Shown here: piece by piece, positions 1 through 11,979 of the stretch
Layout of the letters: every line of letters begins with the position of its first letter
How positions within the stretch are numbered: the first letter of the stretch is position 1
Assembly (NCBI RefSeq): GCF_964355755.1
Contig: NC_092670.1
Span: forward strand, 31,483,795-31,547,794
DNA from: Antedon mediterranea
Lineage: Eukaryota > Echinodermata > Crinoidea > Comatulida > Antedonidae
Reading direction: 5' to 3'
Length of the DNA stretch: 64,000 nucleotides
Translations under genes and position numbers: made by a program
Notes under the pieces: generated by a model
What the model was told of the DNA's origin: nothing
Seen by the model: the letters and a program-made list of their open reading frames with translations, nothing else
Database searches by the model: none

Positions 1-61
1 GTACTGTAGACATACACTGTAGAAAGAAAGTGATAGATAGAAATAACCAATATTTTTACAG

Positions 62-3000
62 GACGTTCAGGAAAAAAACCACAAGAAGACTGTTTGCCAC
101 AAAGCAAGAAAAAAGTGTCTGGATGACCAAATAAGGCAAGAATTTAAAGCTTTTTGTATTACAAGTTGCGCTGCCCACTTCTAAAACATGACCTAAAATC
201 AATTAACCTTTTTTCTGTCCAAATAAAAAAACAAGCGATAGATTTGATGGGGAAAGAAATATATTAAATTTATAATTTATTGACATCACAAACTGTCAAA
301 GATTAAGTGGTCAATCTATATTAAAATTGCTGACCACTGACTGACGGGAAATGGTCAGTGATCTATCAATTCTTAAATACAAGTACCTTTTATCATCCAC
401 TGACCATAGAGATATTATAGCGAATATTATCTCTTTGGTCTGACTATTAATAGAATAGCAAAGCCGATATGCTTACACAGTGATTGAAACCATTTGATGA
501 TGTATTATTTTTCCCAAGCTTAAATATGTATTATAAGACGAAAACATTTAACTAAATTGTTACATGTTTTTTACAGTGAAGAGCAGAAATTATTAGAAGA
601 AAATATTCAATTAAGGCAAATCAATATGGAGAGGCTATCTAGCAATCAGAGTTGGCAGAACATGCAGCAATTACTGGAAAGAAAGTAAGTTTCATTGAAA
701 TTCATTGTATGTATTCCCTATGTTGCCTTGATATGAAAGGTTTTCTGCATGAACCTTTACAATAAATAATTGGAGTGCTGCCATTTCGAATGGTTTAGGC
801 TTTGGCCTAGTCTCTTGCTAAAAGTATGTTATTAAACAAATAAGTGTTTATATTCATGCAATGGAATAAATAATTTCATTTTGTGAAAATAAAACATTTC
901 ATCTTTCGCCTCATGAAATCATTTGTACCATCGCACTTTTAAACATTCATTATTTGTATAGTAATTCCTCCATGATCATTATGTGTTTCTTGTTTGATGA
1001 GCCACCATCTTGTCAATATCATAATTCATGTTATATTTGTATACATTTTTAGGCAGAAAGAAGCTAAAAGGAAATTAAAAAATCAACAGACTCAAAAGCA
1101 GTACCAGAATGATTTGGATGATTGGCAGAAAGAGCTGAATAATTATGTTAATAGGGTAAAGATTCTGACAATCTCTCTCCTACTACCTTTACCTACTTGG
1201 ATAAATCCTGGTTTCTATAAAAGCATTGCCCTAGAACGCCCCTATTAAGGGGATACTTTCTTGTGAAACCATCCACAAGTAATATTTGAACATTATAGCC
1301 AACTCTATCAACATCCTTATTAAGGGGGAGACTTTCTTGTGAAACCATCCACAAGTAATATTTGAACATTATAGCCAACTCTATCAACATCCTTATTAAA
1401 TAGACACTTTCTTGTGAAACCATCCACAAGTAATATTTGAACATTATAGCCAACTCTATCAACATCCTTATTAAGGGGAGACTTTCTTGTGAAACCATCC
1501 ACAAGTAATATTTGAACATTATAGCCGACTCTATCAACATCCTTATTAAGGGGACACTTTCTTGTGAAACCATCCACAAGTAATATTTGAACATTATAGC
1601 CAACTCTATCAACATCCTTATTAAGGGGATACTTTCTTGTGAAACCATCCACAAGTAATATTTGAACATTATAGCCGACTCTATCAACATCCTTATTAAG
1701 GGGATACTTTCTTGTGAAACCATCCACAAGTAATATTTGAACATTATAGCCAACTCTATCAACATCCTTATTAAGGGGATACTTTCTTGTGAAACCATCC
1801 ACAAGTAATATTTGAACATTATAGCCAACTCTATCAACATCCTTATTAAGGGGATACTTTCTTGTGAAACCATCCACAAGTAATATTTGAACATTATAGC
1901 CGACTCTATCAACATCCTTATTAAGGGGATACTTTCTTGTGAAACCATCCACAAGTAATATTTGAACATTATAGCCGACTCTATCAACATCCTTGTTAAG
2001 GGGATACTTTCTTGTGAAACCATCCACAAGTAATATTTGAACATTATAGCCCACTCTATCAACATCCTTATTAAGGGGATACTTTCTTGTGAAACCATCC
2101 ACAAGTAATATTTGAACATTATAGCCAACTCTATCAACATCCTTATTAAGGGGATACTTTCTTGTGAAACCATCCACAAGTAATATTTGAACATTATAGC
2201 CGACTCTATCAACATCCTTATTAAGGGGATACTTTATTGTGAAACCATCCACAAGTAATATTTGAACATTATAGCCAACTCTATCAACATCCTTATTAAG
2301 GGGATACTTTATTGTGAAACCATCCACAAGTAATATTTGAACATTATAGCCAACTCTATCAACATCCTTATTAAGGGGGCACTTTCTTGTGAAACCATCC
2401 ACAAGTAATATTTGAACATTATAGCCAACTCTATCAACATCCTTATTAAGGGGAGACTTTCTTGTGAAACCATCCACAAGTAATATTTGAACATTATAGC
2501 CAACTCTATCAACATCCTTATTAAGGGGAGACTTTCTTGTGAAACCATCCACAAGTAATATTTGAACATTATAGCCAACTCTATCAACATCCTTATTAAG
2601 GGGACACTTTCTTGTGAAACCATCCACAAGTAATATTTGAACATTATAGCCAACTCTATCAACATCCTTATTAAGGGGATACTTTATTGTGAAACCATCC
2701 ACAAGTAATATTTGAACATTATAGCCGACTCTATCAACATCCTTATTAAGGGGATACTTTCTTGTGAAACCATCCACAAGTAATATTTGAACATTATAGC
2801 CGACTCTATCAACATCCTTATTAAAGGGATACTTTCTTGTGAAACCATCCACAAGTAATATTTGAACATTATAGCCGACTCTATCAACATCCTTATTAAG
2901 GGGATACTTTCTTGTGAAACCATCCACAAGTAATATTTGAACATTATAGCCAACTCTATCAACATCCTTATTAAGGGGAGACTTTCTTGTGAAACCATCC

Positions 3001-5957
3001 ACAAGTAATATTTGAACATTATAGCCAACTCTATCAACATCCTTATTAAGGGGAGACTTTCTTGTGAAACCATCCACAAGTAATATTTGAACATTATAGC
3101 CAACTCTATCAACATCCTTATTAAGGGGATACTTTCTTGTGAAACCATCCACAAGTAATATTTGAACATTATAGCCAACTCTATCAACATCCTTATTAAG
3201 GGGAGACTTTCTTGTGAAACCATCCACAAGTAATATTTGAACATTATAGCCGACTCTATCAACATCCTTATTAAGGGGAGACTTTCTTGTGAAACCATCC
3301 ACAAGTAATATTTTAACATTATAGCCAACTCTATCAACATCCTTATTAAGAGGAGACTTTCTTGTGAAACCATCCACAAGTAATATTTGAACATTATAGC
3401 CAACTCTATCAACATCCTTATTAAGGGGAGACTTTCTTGTGAAACCATCCACAAGTAATATTTGAACATTATAGCCAACTCTATCAACATCCTTATTAAG
3501 GGGATACTTTCTTGTGAAACCATCCACAAGTAATATTTGAACATTATAGCCAACTCTATCAACATCCTTATTAAGGAGAGACTTTCTTGTGAAACCATCC
3601 ACAAGTAATATTTGAACATTATAGCCGACTCTATCAACATCCTTATTAAGGGGAGACTTTCTTGTGAAACCATCCACAAGTAATATTTGAACATTATAGC
3701 CAACTCTATCAACATCCTTATTAAGGGGATACTTTCTTGTGAAACCATCCACAAGTAATATTTGAACATTATAGCCAACTCTATCAACATCCTTATTAAG
3801 GAGAGACTTTCTTGTGAAACCATCCACAAGTAATATTTGAACATTATAGCCGACTCTATCAACATCCTTATTAAGGGGAGACTTTCTTGTGAAACCATCC
3901 ACAAGTAATATTTGAACATTATAGCCAACTCTATCAACATCCTTATTAAGGGAATACTCTCTTGTGAAACCATCCACAAGTAATATTTGAACACTATAGC
4001 CAACTCTATCAACATCCTTATTAAAGGGATACTTTCTTGTGAAACCATCCACAAGTAATATTTGAACATTATAGCCAACTCTATCAACATCCTTATTAAG
4101 GGGATACTTTTTGGGTCCCAAAAGTGTCCTTTAATAGGTGTTCTATTATATTAGAATTTTGTAGTAAGAGATAGTTTTGATATAAGACTTATTATTTTTG
4201 TATTTAATATATGTTTCAATTGTAGGGCCAAGTGAGGGCATCAGTTAAAAGTCAGTGGACGGCAGAGCAGAAGGCTTTAAGAGCTCATGAAAAGAGAGTA
4301 GAGAGAGAAAAGACGCACCAACAGCTTATGAAAAGGTAACAAGTGTAATAATAATATAAAGTAGTAATAATAATGTTGGATTTATATAAAAGAAATATCT
4401 TTTAGGTGAGGTTATTTTTCACCTGCTTTTATGTGACTTAATGGCCAAGACATTGCTTATTATGTAACATGCAGTATAACTTTTCAGACAACCTACAAAC
4501 TACTATAATTGTGCAGTATTTCGAGTGCACACTATATCACATTTATTCCAAAAATAGGTAGCATACAATAAAATGTGAAAATGCAAAATTCATGCATGAA
4601 AATAGTAGAAAAATAGAAAATTAGAATTATAAGCATAATCATTATTCATATCATCATAATCATTATTCATATCATCATAATCATTATTCATATCATCATA
4701 CTCTGAACTTTTGTTCTGAATATCCAATTTTTGTATGTATTTTTATGTATTTTCATTAATCCTTAATTGGAACTGTTTAGGCTTATTAAAGATGATATTA
4801 AATTAATTAAACAATTTATAAGGTTAAACAATATCTTTTTTGTATTTATATACTTTCTTTATTTCGTATTGGTACATAGGCAGTTTGAGAGAATGACAAT
4901 AAAATTGTAAAAATTAAATAAATTCAAAATCTTTTACTGTTTAGGGTACAAGAAGAAGACAACCTCCACAGAGAGTATTTATGGCATCAGATCTCTGCAA
5001 AAGATGCCCGCAGTAAAGTTTTCAGTAAACAAAGAGAAGAGACTAAACAGATTCTGCGGAATGCCGCAAGGAGATCATCCTCAGGAGATCGTGGAATATC
5101 AAAGATTAATCAGTTAGTATTTGAATTTTATGGAAAGCATAACTGTGGTAGTTAATCATTTAAAAAAGTTAATTATTGTGTAAGGGAGTGTGGAACAGTG
5201 TGTTGAATTACTGATCAAGAGATCATGATTTGAATCCAACTCTCACTGCATTGCTTGTATCCTTAGGCAAGACGCTTTATTTACATTTGCCTCTATCCAC
5301 CCAGGTATATAAATGAATACCAATTAGATCAAGACACAACTTTGCGCTGGTTACTAGCTGCGTTATTGTGGGAGTATATTTCCATACGTATTTGATCCAC
5401 AAATGGTTGGGTAATTGAGAGCCTGCTTATGTCGCTTTATAAGAAATGAACTATTATTATTATTATTTGATCTGCTTTATCTAGAGGAAAAATTTACTCT
5501 ATAATATGTTATAAATGTTGATTGAAAAGAAACTTTACTGTCGAAATCTTTCAGATATGTTTTGTACCATAGTTTCTATCTTTCAAAGTTTTGATTTTAT
5601 AAATTGCATGCCATGTACAGTGTTGAGAATTTAAAACCTGATCGTCTAATAATAATGTCTGAATGTAATGGGTGGGATACGAGTCTTATAATATATACTG
5701 TAGTATAATTGACATAGACAATGCCAATACAGTAGACCCTTATTAAGGGTACCTAATTCCATGAAAAGAATAAGAAGCAATATATGTTTTAACACTACAG
5801 CCAACCTCTATTTCTTATATTATGTACACTTCTCTCTTTCTTTAAATGTACTTTCAGATCGTTTGATAGGATGGTGAAAGATGTAGAATTGAAAGCCAGT
5901 CTGTCATGTGGACCTCAACAAGCACGGAAGAACCACTCTAGTCTATGGCTTAACTAA
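62..5957 (+). CDS. Coiled-coil protein, C-terminal six exons (5' end outside window)
   Basis: Six exons join in one reading frame: 62-135, 577-684, 1053-1155, 4226-4335, 4945-5112 and 5858-5957 (stop TAA at 5955-5957). Each has an AG acceptor; donors are GCAAGA (136), GTAAGT (685), GTAAAG (1156), GTAACA (4336) and GTTAGT (5113), and every splice phase agrees, which is strong evidence for a real gene. The visible 187 or so residues are mostly charged, Gln/Glu/Lys/Arg-rich helix (for example LLEENIQLRQ, KEAKRKLKNQQ, EKRVEREKTHQQLMKR), then a Ser-rich turn (ARRSSSGDRG) and a polar tail ending NHSSLWLN. No signal peptide or membrane segment is seen in this part. I do not recognise the family; a cytoskeletal or ciliary coiled-coil protein is possible but unproven. 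Intron 3 (1156-4225) carries a large minisatellite. Confidence 0.75.
781..940 (+). repeat. Dispersed repeat, copy 1 (in intron)
   Basis: Starts near gctgccatttcgaatggttt and ends near catgaaatcatttgtacc. It aligns, with small gaps, to 6202-6335 in the same orientation. The two copies lie within and just downstream of the coiled-coil gene. Family unknown. Confidence 0.5.
1229..4148 (+). repeat. 75-bp minisatellite (about 38 copies) inside an inverted-repeat element
   Basis: The 75-bp unit recurs exactly every 75 bases from about 1240 to 4110. Variation concentrates at two places: A/G in gcc(a/g)actc and the bases after ttaaggg. The outer edges are inverted: tagaacgcccctattaagg at 1230 and, on the other strand, tagaacacctattaaagga ending at 4148. 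This fits a small terminal-inverted-repeat element whose middle has expanded in tandem. Single relatives of the unit lie at 5741-5815 and 7300-7393. Because 75 is divisible by 3, minus-strand frames stay open for up to 933 codons; see the rejected list. Confidence 0.9.
4634..4700 (+). repeat. 21-bp tandem repeat, three copies
   Basis: Three consecutive copies of a 21-bp unit containing aatcattattcatatcatc, in intron 4 of the coiled-coil gene. Confidence 0.85.
5182..5468 (+). mobile_element. tRNA-derived SINE
   Basis: Head resembles a decayed tRNA gene with a B-box-like gatttgaatcc at 5227-5237. The middle has a conserved core (ccttaggcaagacgcttt ... tatccacccaggtatataa) of the type I know from widespread marine-invertebrate SINEs. 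The tail is (TTA)n at about 5453-5468. It lies in intron 5 of the coiled-coil gene. The exact core family name cannot be fixed from memory. Confidence 0.65.
5741..5815 (+). repeat. Single-copy relative of the 75-bp unit
   Basis: Reads acccttattaagggtacc, then gaagcaatatatg and actacagccaacctctat, matching the 75-bp unit in order. It shows that the minisatellite unit is part of a dispersed element. Confidence 0.6.
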
Positions 5958-6041
5958 ATGTAGTTGCAGGACCCGAACATTATGATGTATTGTAACACAC
6001 CAAAGTCATTTGATTGGACGATTGCAGGTCACATGATATAA

Positions 6042-6047
6042 AATAAA
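6042..6047 (+). other. Polyadenylation signal AATAAA
   Basis: AATAAA lies 85 bases after the stop codon of the coiled-coil gene and is the first good polyadenylation hexamer downstream, so the 3' UTR is probably about 100 bases long. Confidence 0.5.
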
Positions 6048-6201
6048 TGTAGTTTTCGCTCTCTCGACTGCAGTTTCTTTAGCTCGTTTATCTTTCGTAC
6101 ACGTGAATTAAGCCAAGACAAGAGGCTGTTGACGAATCATGTTCGATCAACCTGTAGTGCGTGTCATCTGTAATTGTTCTACTCGGAGTCCAAAATTCAA
6201 G

Positions 6202-6335
6202 CGCTGCTTTTACAAATGGTTTAGCCTCTCGTTAAAAGTAGATGTGTTAAAAAATAAATAATTCTATGAGAAGGATAATTTGTTATTTTAATATAACCTT
6301 GCATCTCTTATGAAATTATTTGTATATTTTTTTCA
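6202..6335 (+). repeat. Dispersed repeat, copy 2
   Basis: Matches 781-940 (shared words include atggttta, ctcg/cttgttaaaagta, aataaataattt/c, atgaaatta/c-tttgta). No coding potential seen. The surrounding stretch 5958-7398 holds the 3' UTR, this repeat and a run of 13 G at about 6349-6361; I see no gene in it. Confidence 0.45.
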
Positions 6336-7299
6336 CAGCTCTACATATGAGGGGGGGGGGGGAGTCAATCATTTTATACGTTTTATGAACAACTAATTCA
6401 ATTCAACAAAAAATTGGTATTGAATGATGGCAGTCCAAACGAAATATGTATAAGTAACCAGTCAAACCTTTGCTGCCATGCAGAACTTTGATATCTTTTC
6501 CAAAATTATTTAATGTACATTGTATTTTTATATATTTACGCAATTTAATAATTCAAGAAACACAGTGGGTTTACTAATATTTTTATTTCCTTTTTCAGAA
6601 TAATTATGTGTTATTTATAATTATATATGCTTTCACCAATCTGGCTACAGTTCAATTTGTCGAGTCTGGTTTATCTATTGTTTTTAAGACATTTTCAAAT
6701 AAAATGTCTGCATCAAAACCAATGTATATGAGTTGTATAAAGTCTGCATTTAATATAAACAGTAACCGTAACTCAAGGCTCGTTTGTTATCGTTGGTATC
6801 GTAAATGGTGACAACAAAAACTTCTTGCTTATAGCATATGGTTTTTGTCTACATGAGATTACTTGTATTATGTGTTTTTTGTTACACAATCCAACATTGT
6901 CGTAGATCATCCATTTACAGACACCGTGCACCACAATTATTACAGTCCGTACCAACTTGACATAATGACGTCTCCGATGCTATACCACCGTCGTTGCACA
7001 CACCACTGTGTTTGTATGCACAGTTGTTTTTACAGACCACTGCAAATAAAAGTACATTTATTAAAAATTAAAAACAATTTGGATATATTATCAGCTGGAA
7101 TAGGGTTATAGCAAGAAAATTACCAGCAGGATGCTAAGCTCCGGAGACTAAAGGGTTTATCTGTCTCTGCGACACGGTCGCAGGGTTATTTACACACTAC
7201 AGACGGTATTTGTCGCAGCCAGAGCAAAGGACTGTTACGAGCTCAGTGTACTTTTGAATTAGATTGCCTTGGTTATAAAAACTTTCTCGGGAGATGAAT

Positions 7300-7393
7300 A
7301 AGAGGCTTTATATTATGTTTTAATACAACGACTAACGCTATTAAAGACACACTCTGTTGGTCCTCGGTGTCCCCTTTAATAGGTGTACTGTAA
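7300..7393 (+). repeat. Another relative of the 75-bp element with its terminal repeat
   Basis: Contains ttatattatgttttaatac and, at the right end, gtgtcccctttaataggtg then tactgtaa, matching the right terminus of the element at 4120-4148. It ends beside the donor site of the EGF exon. Confidence 0.5.
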
Positions 7394-7398
7394 CTTAC

Positions 7399-7981
7399 AT
7401 GTTGCCACTGGTTCACAGTCATCACAAGTAGGACCATGCCATTTCCCTTGACAGGCGCATCTAAACGAATTTGTTGGTTCATTTACACATACTCCCATAT
7501 TGTCACACGGGTTAGAGCTGTTTTAAAAAGCACACAATTACGAGGCATGAACATGTGTTATACTTAAACCTACTAAGATATAATTATAGATAAAAACAAA
7601 ATAGAGACAAAACAAGGTATAACGCTTTTGTTCTACAACTTATTTATGTTAAGACAAACATTCTGGCATAAAATGAAAAATCTCCTACGCCGTATAATGT
7701 TGACATTTAGGATATTACGGTAACCAATTTGGAACGGTTGGCGTCGTCCAAGCTATATAGTGATAATAATAGTGATACCATTGTGAATAGTGACGTTCTA
7801 CTCTAGGAATTCTTACACTAATTGTGTAGGCTACGTTACGTTACCTGCAGGGGCAATTCCTCATAGGAGGCATGGGAGGTTCCGTGAATTGGTAAGTAAA
7901 AAGAGCCGACAATCTTGGCTCCACACCAGACACCATCAGGCCTAGAACAAGGGAAATGCAGATACATTGTTTATGGTCCAT
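7399..7981 (-). CDS. Secreted EGF-domain protein, first two exons (3' part not found)
   Basis: Exon 1 is 7981-7845: ATG at 7981, then a hydrophobic signal-peptide-like stretch (CICISLVLGLMVSGV) at residues 6-20, ending in phase 2 at a GTAACG donor. Exon 2 is 7517-7399, after acceptor aaacag, with donor GTAAGT. Joined, AG plus C gives Ser and the frame continues into an EGF-like domain with the spacing NPC-(4)-GVC-(8)-C-x-C-(8)-C: NPCDNMGVC, then NSFRCACQGKWHGPTC. Two further Cys follow before the phase-1 donor. The protein is probably secreted or a type I membrane protein; the rest should lie below 7399, but no convincing exon was found there. Upstream, a CCAAT-like gattggct lies near 8071. 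Confidence 0.7.
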
Positions 7982-9140
7982 GTTGTAAACGGTAGCCAAA
8001 TTCAATATGAACGTAGGCTGGTCTGTGTAAATAAGTTTACAAAAAAATATAACGTTAATATTACAGTATTCTGATTGGCTATTGTCTACATAAGCTAATT
8101 TGCATATCGTTTGCATCAACGCAGGTGCATTAAGGTTACAACAGTATCAATTAATGTCGTATAGTAATAATAAAAAAGTGTTATCGACATAGGCCTATCT
8201 TAAAATGATTAATATATATTCCAATTTCAAATACAATAATCGCTCGTAGTTTTAACTTTAAAAAAGTCAATACAATCAGGTGTGTTCACAATTTAAATAT
8301 TCATTAAATTTGAAAGCAGGCATACCAAAAATGACGTCACTCTCTCTCTCCATATACTTAGTGTAGGACATAGACGGAAAGCGGATACAGTAGGTATATA
8401 ATGTTATATTCGTTGTAAATAAATAGATTATACAAGAGTTATGTATCTTAACTAAATCTTATAATAGACATTTTCTACGTTTAAATGTAAAAGTAAACTC
8501 CCATTTGTTACCATTAAATAACGCAATTCACCATACCGTCATCGTGTAGCAAAATTGGCTCGAAACGCGTGAAATGACTCAGACGGTCCGATGATAAAGA
8601 CGATAATATAAGCATCACATAATACCACCTAAACAAGCTAAACCATTGGGCCTACAACTAAATACTTTTATAATGTATTTTTATTTATACATGCATTACT
8701 ATGCGTTATTATGTTATAATGCATTACTTTTCAGGTGCACTAACAATTATGTGTACTACAGGTGTGGACACAGCTCACGGTTGTTCCATTGTTAACAAAT
8801 AACACTCAATCATTTAATTATTAATCATGAAATAAAAATTATATTGTACTTTACCGCTGCGTGTTCCGTGCTATATCTTGAAAAAGCAATAGGCTGGAAA
8901 TAAAGAAAAACTAATATTTATTATTATTTTTCATTGAATAATATTCACTATATCCTGTAGTATAGTTTCTATTTCTATTGTTGTTGTAATAAACTAATAA
9001 CATATAACAACTGTCTGTCTTTTTTAAACACTTACCATGCTTGGTAAGTATTAACTATTATCAATAACTTTATATTTTCTTTATATTATAGTCTAGTGCT
9101 CTCACGCGCTTTAAGGTGATACCATGAATCAAACGATTTG
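7982..9140. other. Intergenic, no gene seen
   Basis: AT-rich sequence upstream of the EGF-domain gene. No splice-flanked open frame or repeat family was recognised; one TAGGCCTA octamer is at 8190-8197. Confidence 0.4.
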
Positions 9141-9144
9141 ATGA

Positions 9145-9563
9145 GAAGGAGGAAGTGGAGGAAGACGAGGAGAAGGTGACGAAGAGAAAAAACAAAAAGG
9201 AGGAGAAAAATAAAAGAACGAGAATAAAAAGGAAAGAAAGAAAAAAAAGAAGGAAATGAAAGATGAGGAGAAGGAGGAAAAGAAAGAAAAAAAAAGAAAG
9301 AGAGAAAAGGCAGAAGAACATGGTAATTACTAATAATAATATTCTGACGTATTAATTTATTATAGATTTATTAACTTAATAAAGATGGAAATTACTATTT
9401 GTTTTAGAGAAGAAGGGGGAAGACATGGAAGATACGAAGGAAAAGAACAAACGAAAGAGGATAGGAAGGAAAAGAAAAAGGAAGAAACAAAGAGAAAGGA
9501 AGAAAAGAAAAGGGGAAAAAAGGAGAAGAAAATGAAGGAAAGAATAAAAAGAAAGAAATTAAG
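9145..9563 (+). repeat. Purine-rich tracts (GA-rich low complexity)
   Basis: Two long purine tracts, about 9145-9318 and 9403-9563, made of gaag, aaga and gagg words. A short purine remnant (agaaccagaaggaggataag) reappears at 13691-13730 after the LINE, so the LINE seems to have split one tract. Confidence 0.8.
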
Positions 9564-10137
9564 ACTCAACGAGACGGACCCAGGTAACGATCAAAGGCGG
9601 TGCCCAGTCTGGGCGGTGATTACATCCTGAGCCTAGCTCAACTTTTTGCTGTTTTTGAGCCCAAGTGCAATATTGATCACCTCGATCTGAGTATCAACGA
9701 CATCATTAACACTCTTTAAAGAAGTTTTATATAGATATGTACAGTTTTCCGGTGTATTTTGGTGTATTTTTATTCCGTTTTTACCCAGTTTTCATTTGAT
9801 TTGCTTCGTTGCGTTTGGCGGGAAGTTTTAATCAGCTGACCAACACCTGTTTACCTGTTTGATTGACATTGCTAAGCTCCTGGATGACATTCAACCACTG
9901 ATAAGGTAATTAAATCACTCTTAATAATGGCAGCGATTACTACAAATGTTCTTATTTTTTATGCCTTCTAGTGAGAATTAACTTTACATGCCGCCCAACG
10001 TTAAACTCGGACATTTTTTCTACGTTAAACCCCAGCATATATGATAGCTGGGCAATTCAACCGAAGATACATACGGATAACCTGAATATAATGTCTACCT
10101 TATGGACAATATACGGATCTTCTAAACCGTATCCAGT

Positions 10138-11403
10138 TTGCCGCTTAACCTTAAAAACCCAAGTTTCCTGATGGTACTTATTATTATCGCTGGAGACGTT
10201 TCTCCGAACCCAGGACCAATCAGAAACCCATGTTCATTTTGTAAAAAACCGATTGCGAAAACGCACAAGGCAATGAAATGCACTGAATGCAAATGTAACT
10301 ACCATATCAAGTGCGGAAGAATAACTAAAATTGTAGGCCTATATGATAAGCAACGGAACACGAAAGAAAATTGGTTATGTCAAGAATGCCTCTTCGATCA
10401 GCTTCCGAATGATGAATGCATCAGTGACATTAATATTCAGGACGAACTTATTGCCGACGCAAATAATGTGAATGAAACCCGACAAGATGGACATACATAT
10501 ACAGAAGACATTTACGAGCATTTAAGCGAGGAATTCAACGTGTTTAACAAAGGCCTACATTTTGTTCACCTCAATGCGCGGTCATTAGTTCATAAAATGT
10601 CTGAACTAAGGAACATCGCATCAAAGACCAAAGCTACTGTTATATCCATCAGTGAGTCGTGGCTGGACGAATCCATCACCGATAACGAGATCAAAATTGA
10701 TGGATATACAGCGCTCAGGAAGGACAGAAACCGGTCTGGTGGTGGAGTTTGTATCTACGTAAAAAATGATCGCGCCTTCACACGTAGAAATGATCTGGAA
10801 ATCGACGGTTTTGAAGCAATTTGGATAAATATATATCTGCCTCGTTCAAAGGAAATTGTGATTGGTACATGCTACCGCCCACCAAAACAGAATGTATCTT
10901 TATTTCTGAACAACTTTGAAGAATCTGTATCAAAAATCAAAGAGAGTAGTGAAATTTATGTTCTTGGTGACTTTAACATATGCACTTTAAATATCAATCC
11001 AGTATCGCAAAGATATAATGATTTTCTTATAAGAAATGGTTTTAGTAATGTTATTAAGGATATAACTAGAATAGGAAAAGAAAAAAGCTCATGTTTGGAC
11101 CACATTGTTACTAATATACAAAATAATGTGAAGCAATCTGGAGTAATTAATATTGGCCTTAGTGACCATTTTCTTATTTATTGCACTAGAAAAATACCTA
11201 AGTCTCATGTTCATAAAAATGAACACAAATCCGCTAAATTACCATCTTTAAAAAACTATAATGTAAATAACTATCTTGAAACACTTAATGATATCGATTG
11301 GTCTGTTGTCACTAATAATGACGATGTAAATATCGCGTGGTTAACTCTTAAAGATATCATCATTAAGGTGATCGACTCAATAGCGCCAATAAAAAAAAGT
11401 TAG
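10138..11403 (+). pseudogene. LINE endonuclease half: 2A-like motif, PHD finger, AP endonuclease
   Basis: The frame opens after a TAA at 10123; the first ATG is at 10171. A hydrophobic run followed by GDVSPNPGP ends at 10218. Then a C4HC3 zinc finger is visible: CSFC, MKCTEC, CNYHIKC, WLCQEC (residues 32-88 counting from 10138). The endonuclase follows with HLNARSL, SESWLDESI, GGGVCIYV, YRPPKQN, LGDFNI and SDHFLI, the usual landmarks of an apurinic-type LINE endonuclease that nicks target DNA. The frame ends at TAG 11401-11403 through a one-base slip in an A run; the other frame continues with IAPWFTSEIANEIKVRDTL before a second slip. The linker 11404-11980 stays readable in pieces (for example KLWKTLIQLG, RFNEFFTNVA). 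Confidence 0.85.
10177..10218 (+). other. 2A-like ribosome-skipping motif in the LINE
   Basis: Encodes a hydrophobic stretch then AGDVSPNPGP. The 2A consensus is D-V/I-E-x-N-P-G-P; here Ser replaces Glu. In related echinoderm and mollusc LINEs such N-terminal 2A motifs are known. In this copy it lies close to the N terminus, so it would release a short leader of about 15-30 residues. Confidence 0.7.
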
Positions 11404-11979
11404 ACTTAAACAAAACATAGCACCCTGGTTTACCTCCGAAATTGCTAATGAAATCAAAGTAAGAGACACACTTTAAAAAAATTCAAGAAAGATAAAACTA
11501 ATCTAGATATATACAAATATTATTGTGCCTCTAGGAACAAAGCTCAGCGGCTGATCAAAAAAGCTAAATCTAATTATTTTCTCAATAAGATTGATGAAAA
11601 TAAAGACAACCCTAAAAAATTATGGAAAACCCTCATACAGCTCGGATACGAGAAGAAATGTAAAACAAACACTAACATCGTTCTCGATGACAATGGTAAA
11701 CAAACTTTCTGTCCAAAAGGCGTTGCCTCTCGTTTTAATGAGTTTTTCACGAATGTTGCGTCAACACTCGTAAAAAAAACTCCCAAAATGCATAGGTTAT
11801 TTTCACCATGTCCAGTAACGATCTTCATAAATACTACGTTAAATTAAAAGGAAAAATGTTTAAGCTGGAGCCTGTTACCATAGAATTTGTTAAAACTCAA
11901 CTCGAAAGCCTAGATGTAAACAAAAGCGTCGGTCTAGATAATATTCCCTCAAGATTTTTACGTGACGGTGCGATAATTC

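Noticed and set aside
1193-4121. Minus-strand open frames of up to 933 codons with a 25-residue repeat
   Set aside because: They are antisense to an intron, two frames are open at once because 75 is divisible by 3, and the unit matches dispersed non-coding elements. Changes at the variable site alter residues freely (Tyr/Ser/Cys).
6773-6955. Cys-containing minus-strand frame below the EGF exon, considered as the next EGF exon
   Set aside because: The Cys pattern does not hold in one frame and no phase-matched acceptor was found.
9070-9630. Phe- or Lys/Glu-rich frames in the purine tract
   Set aside because: Low-complexity GA tract read on either strand.
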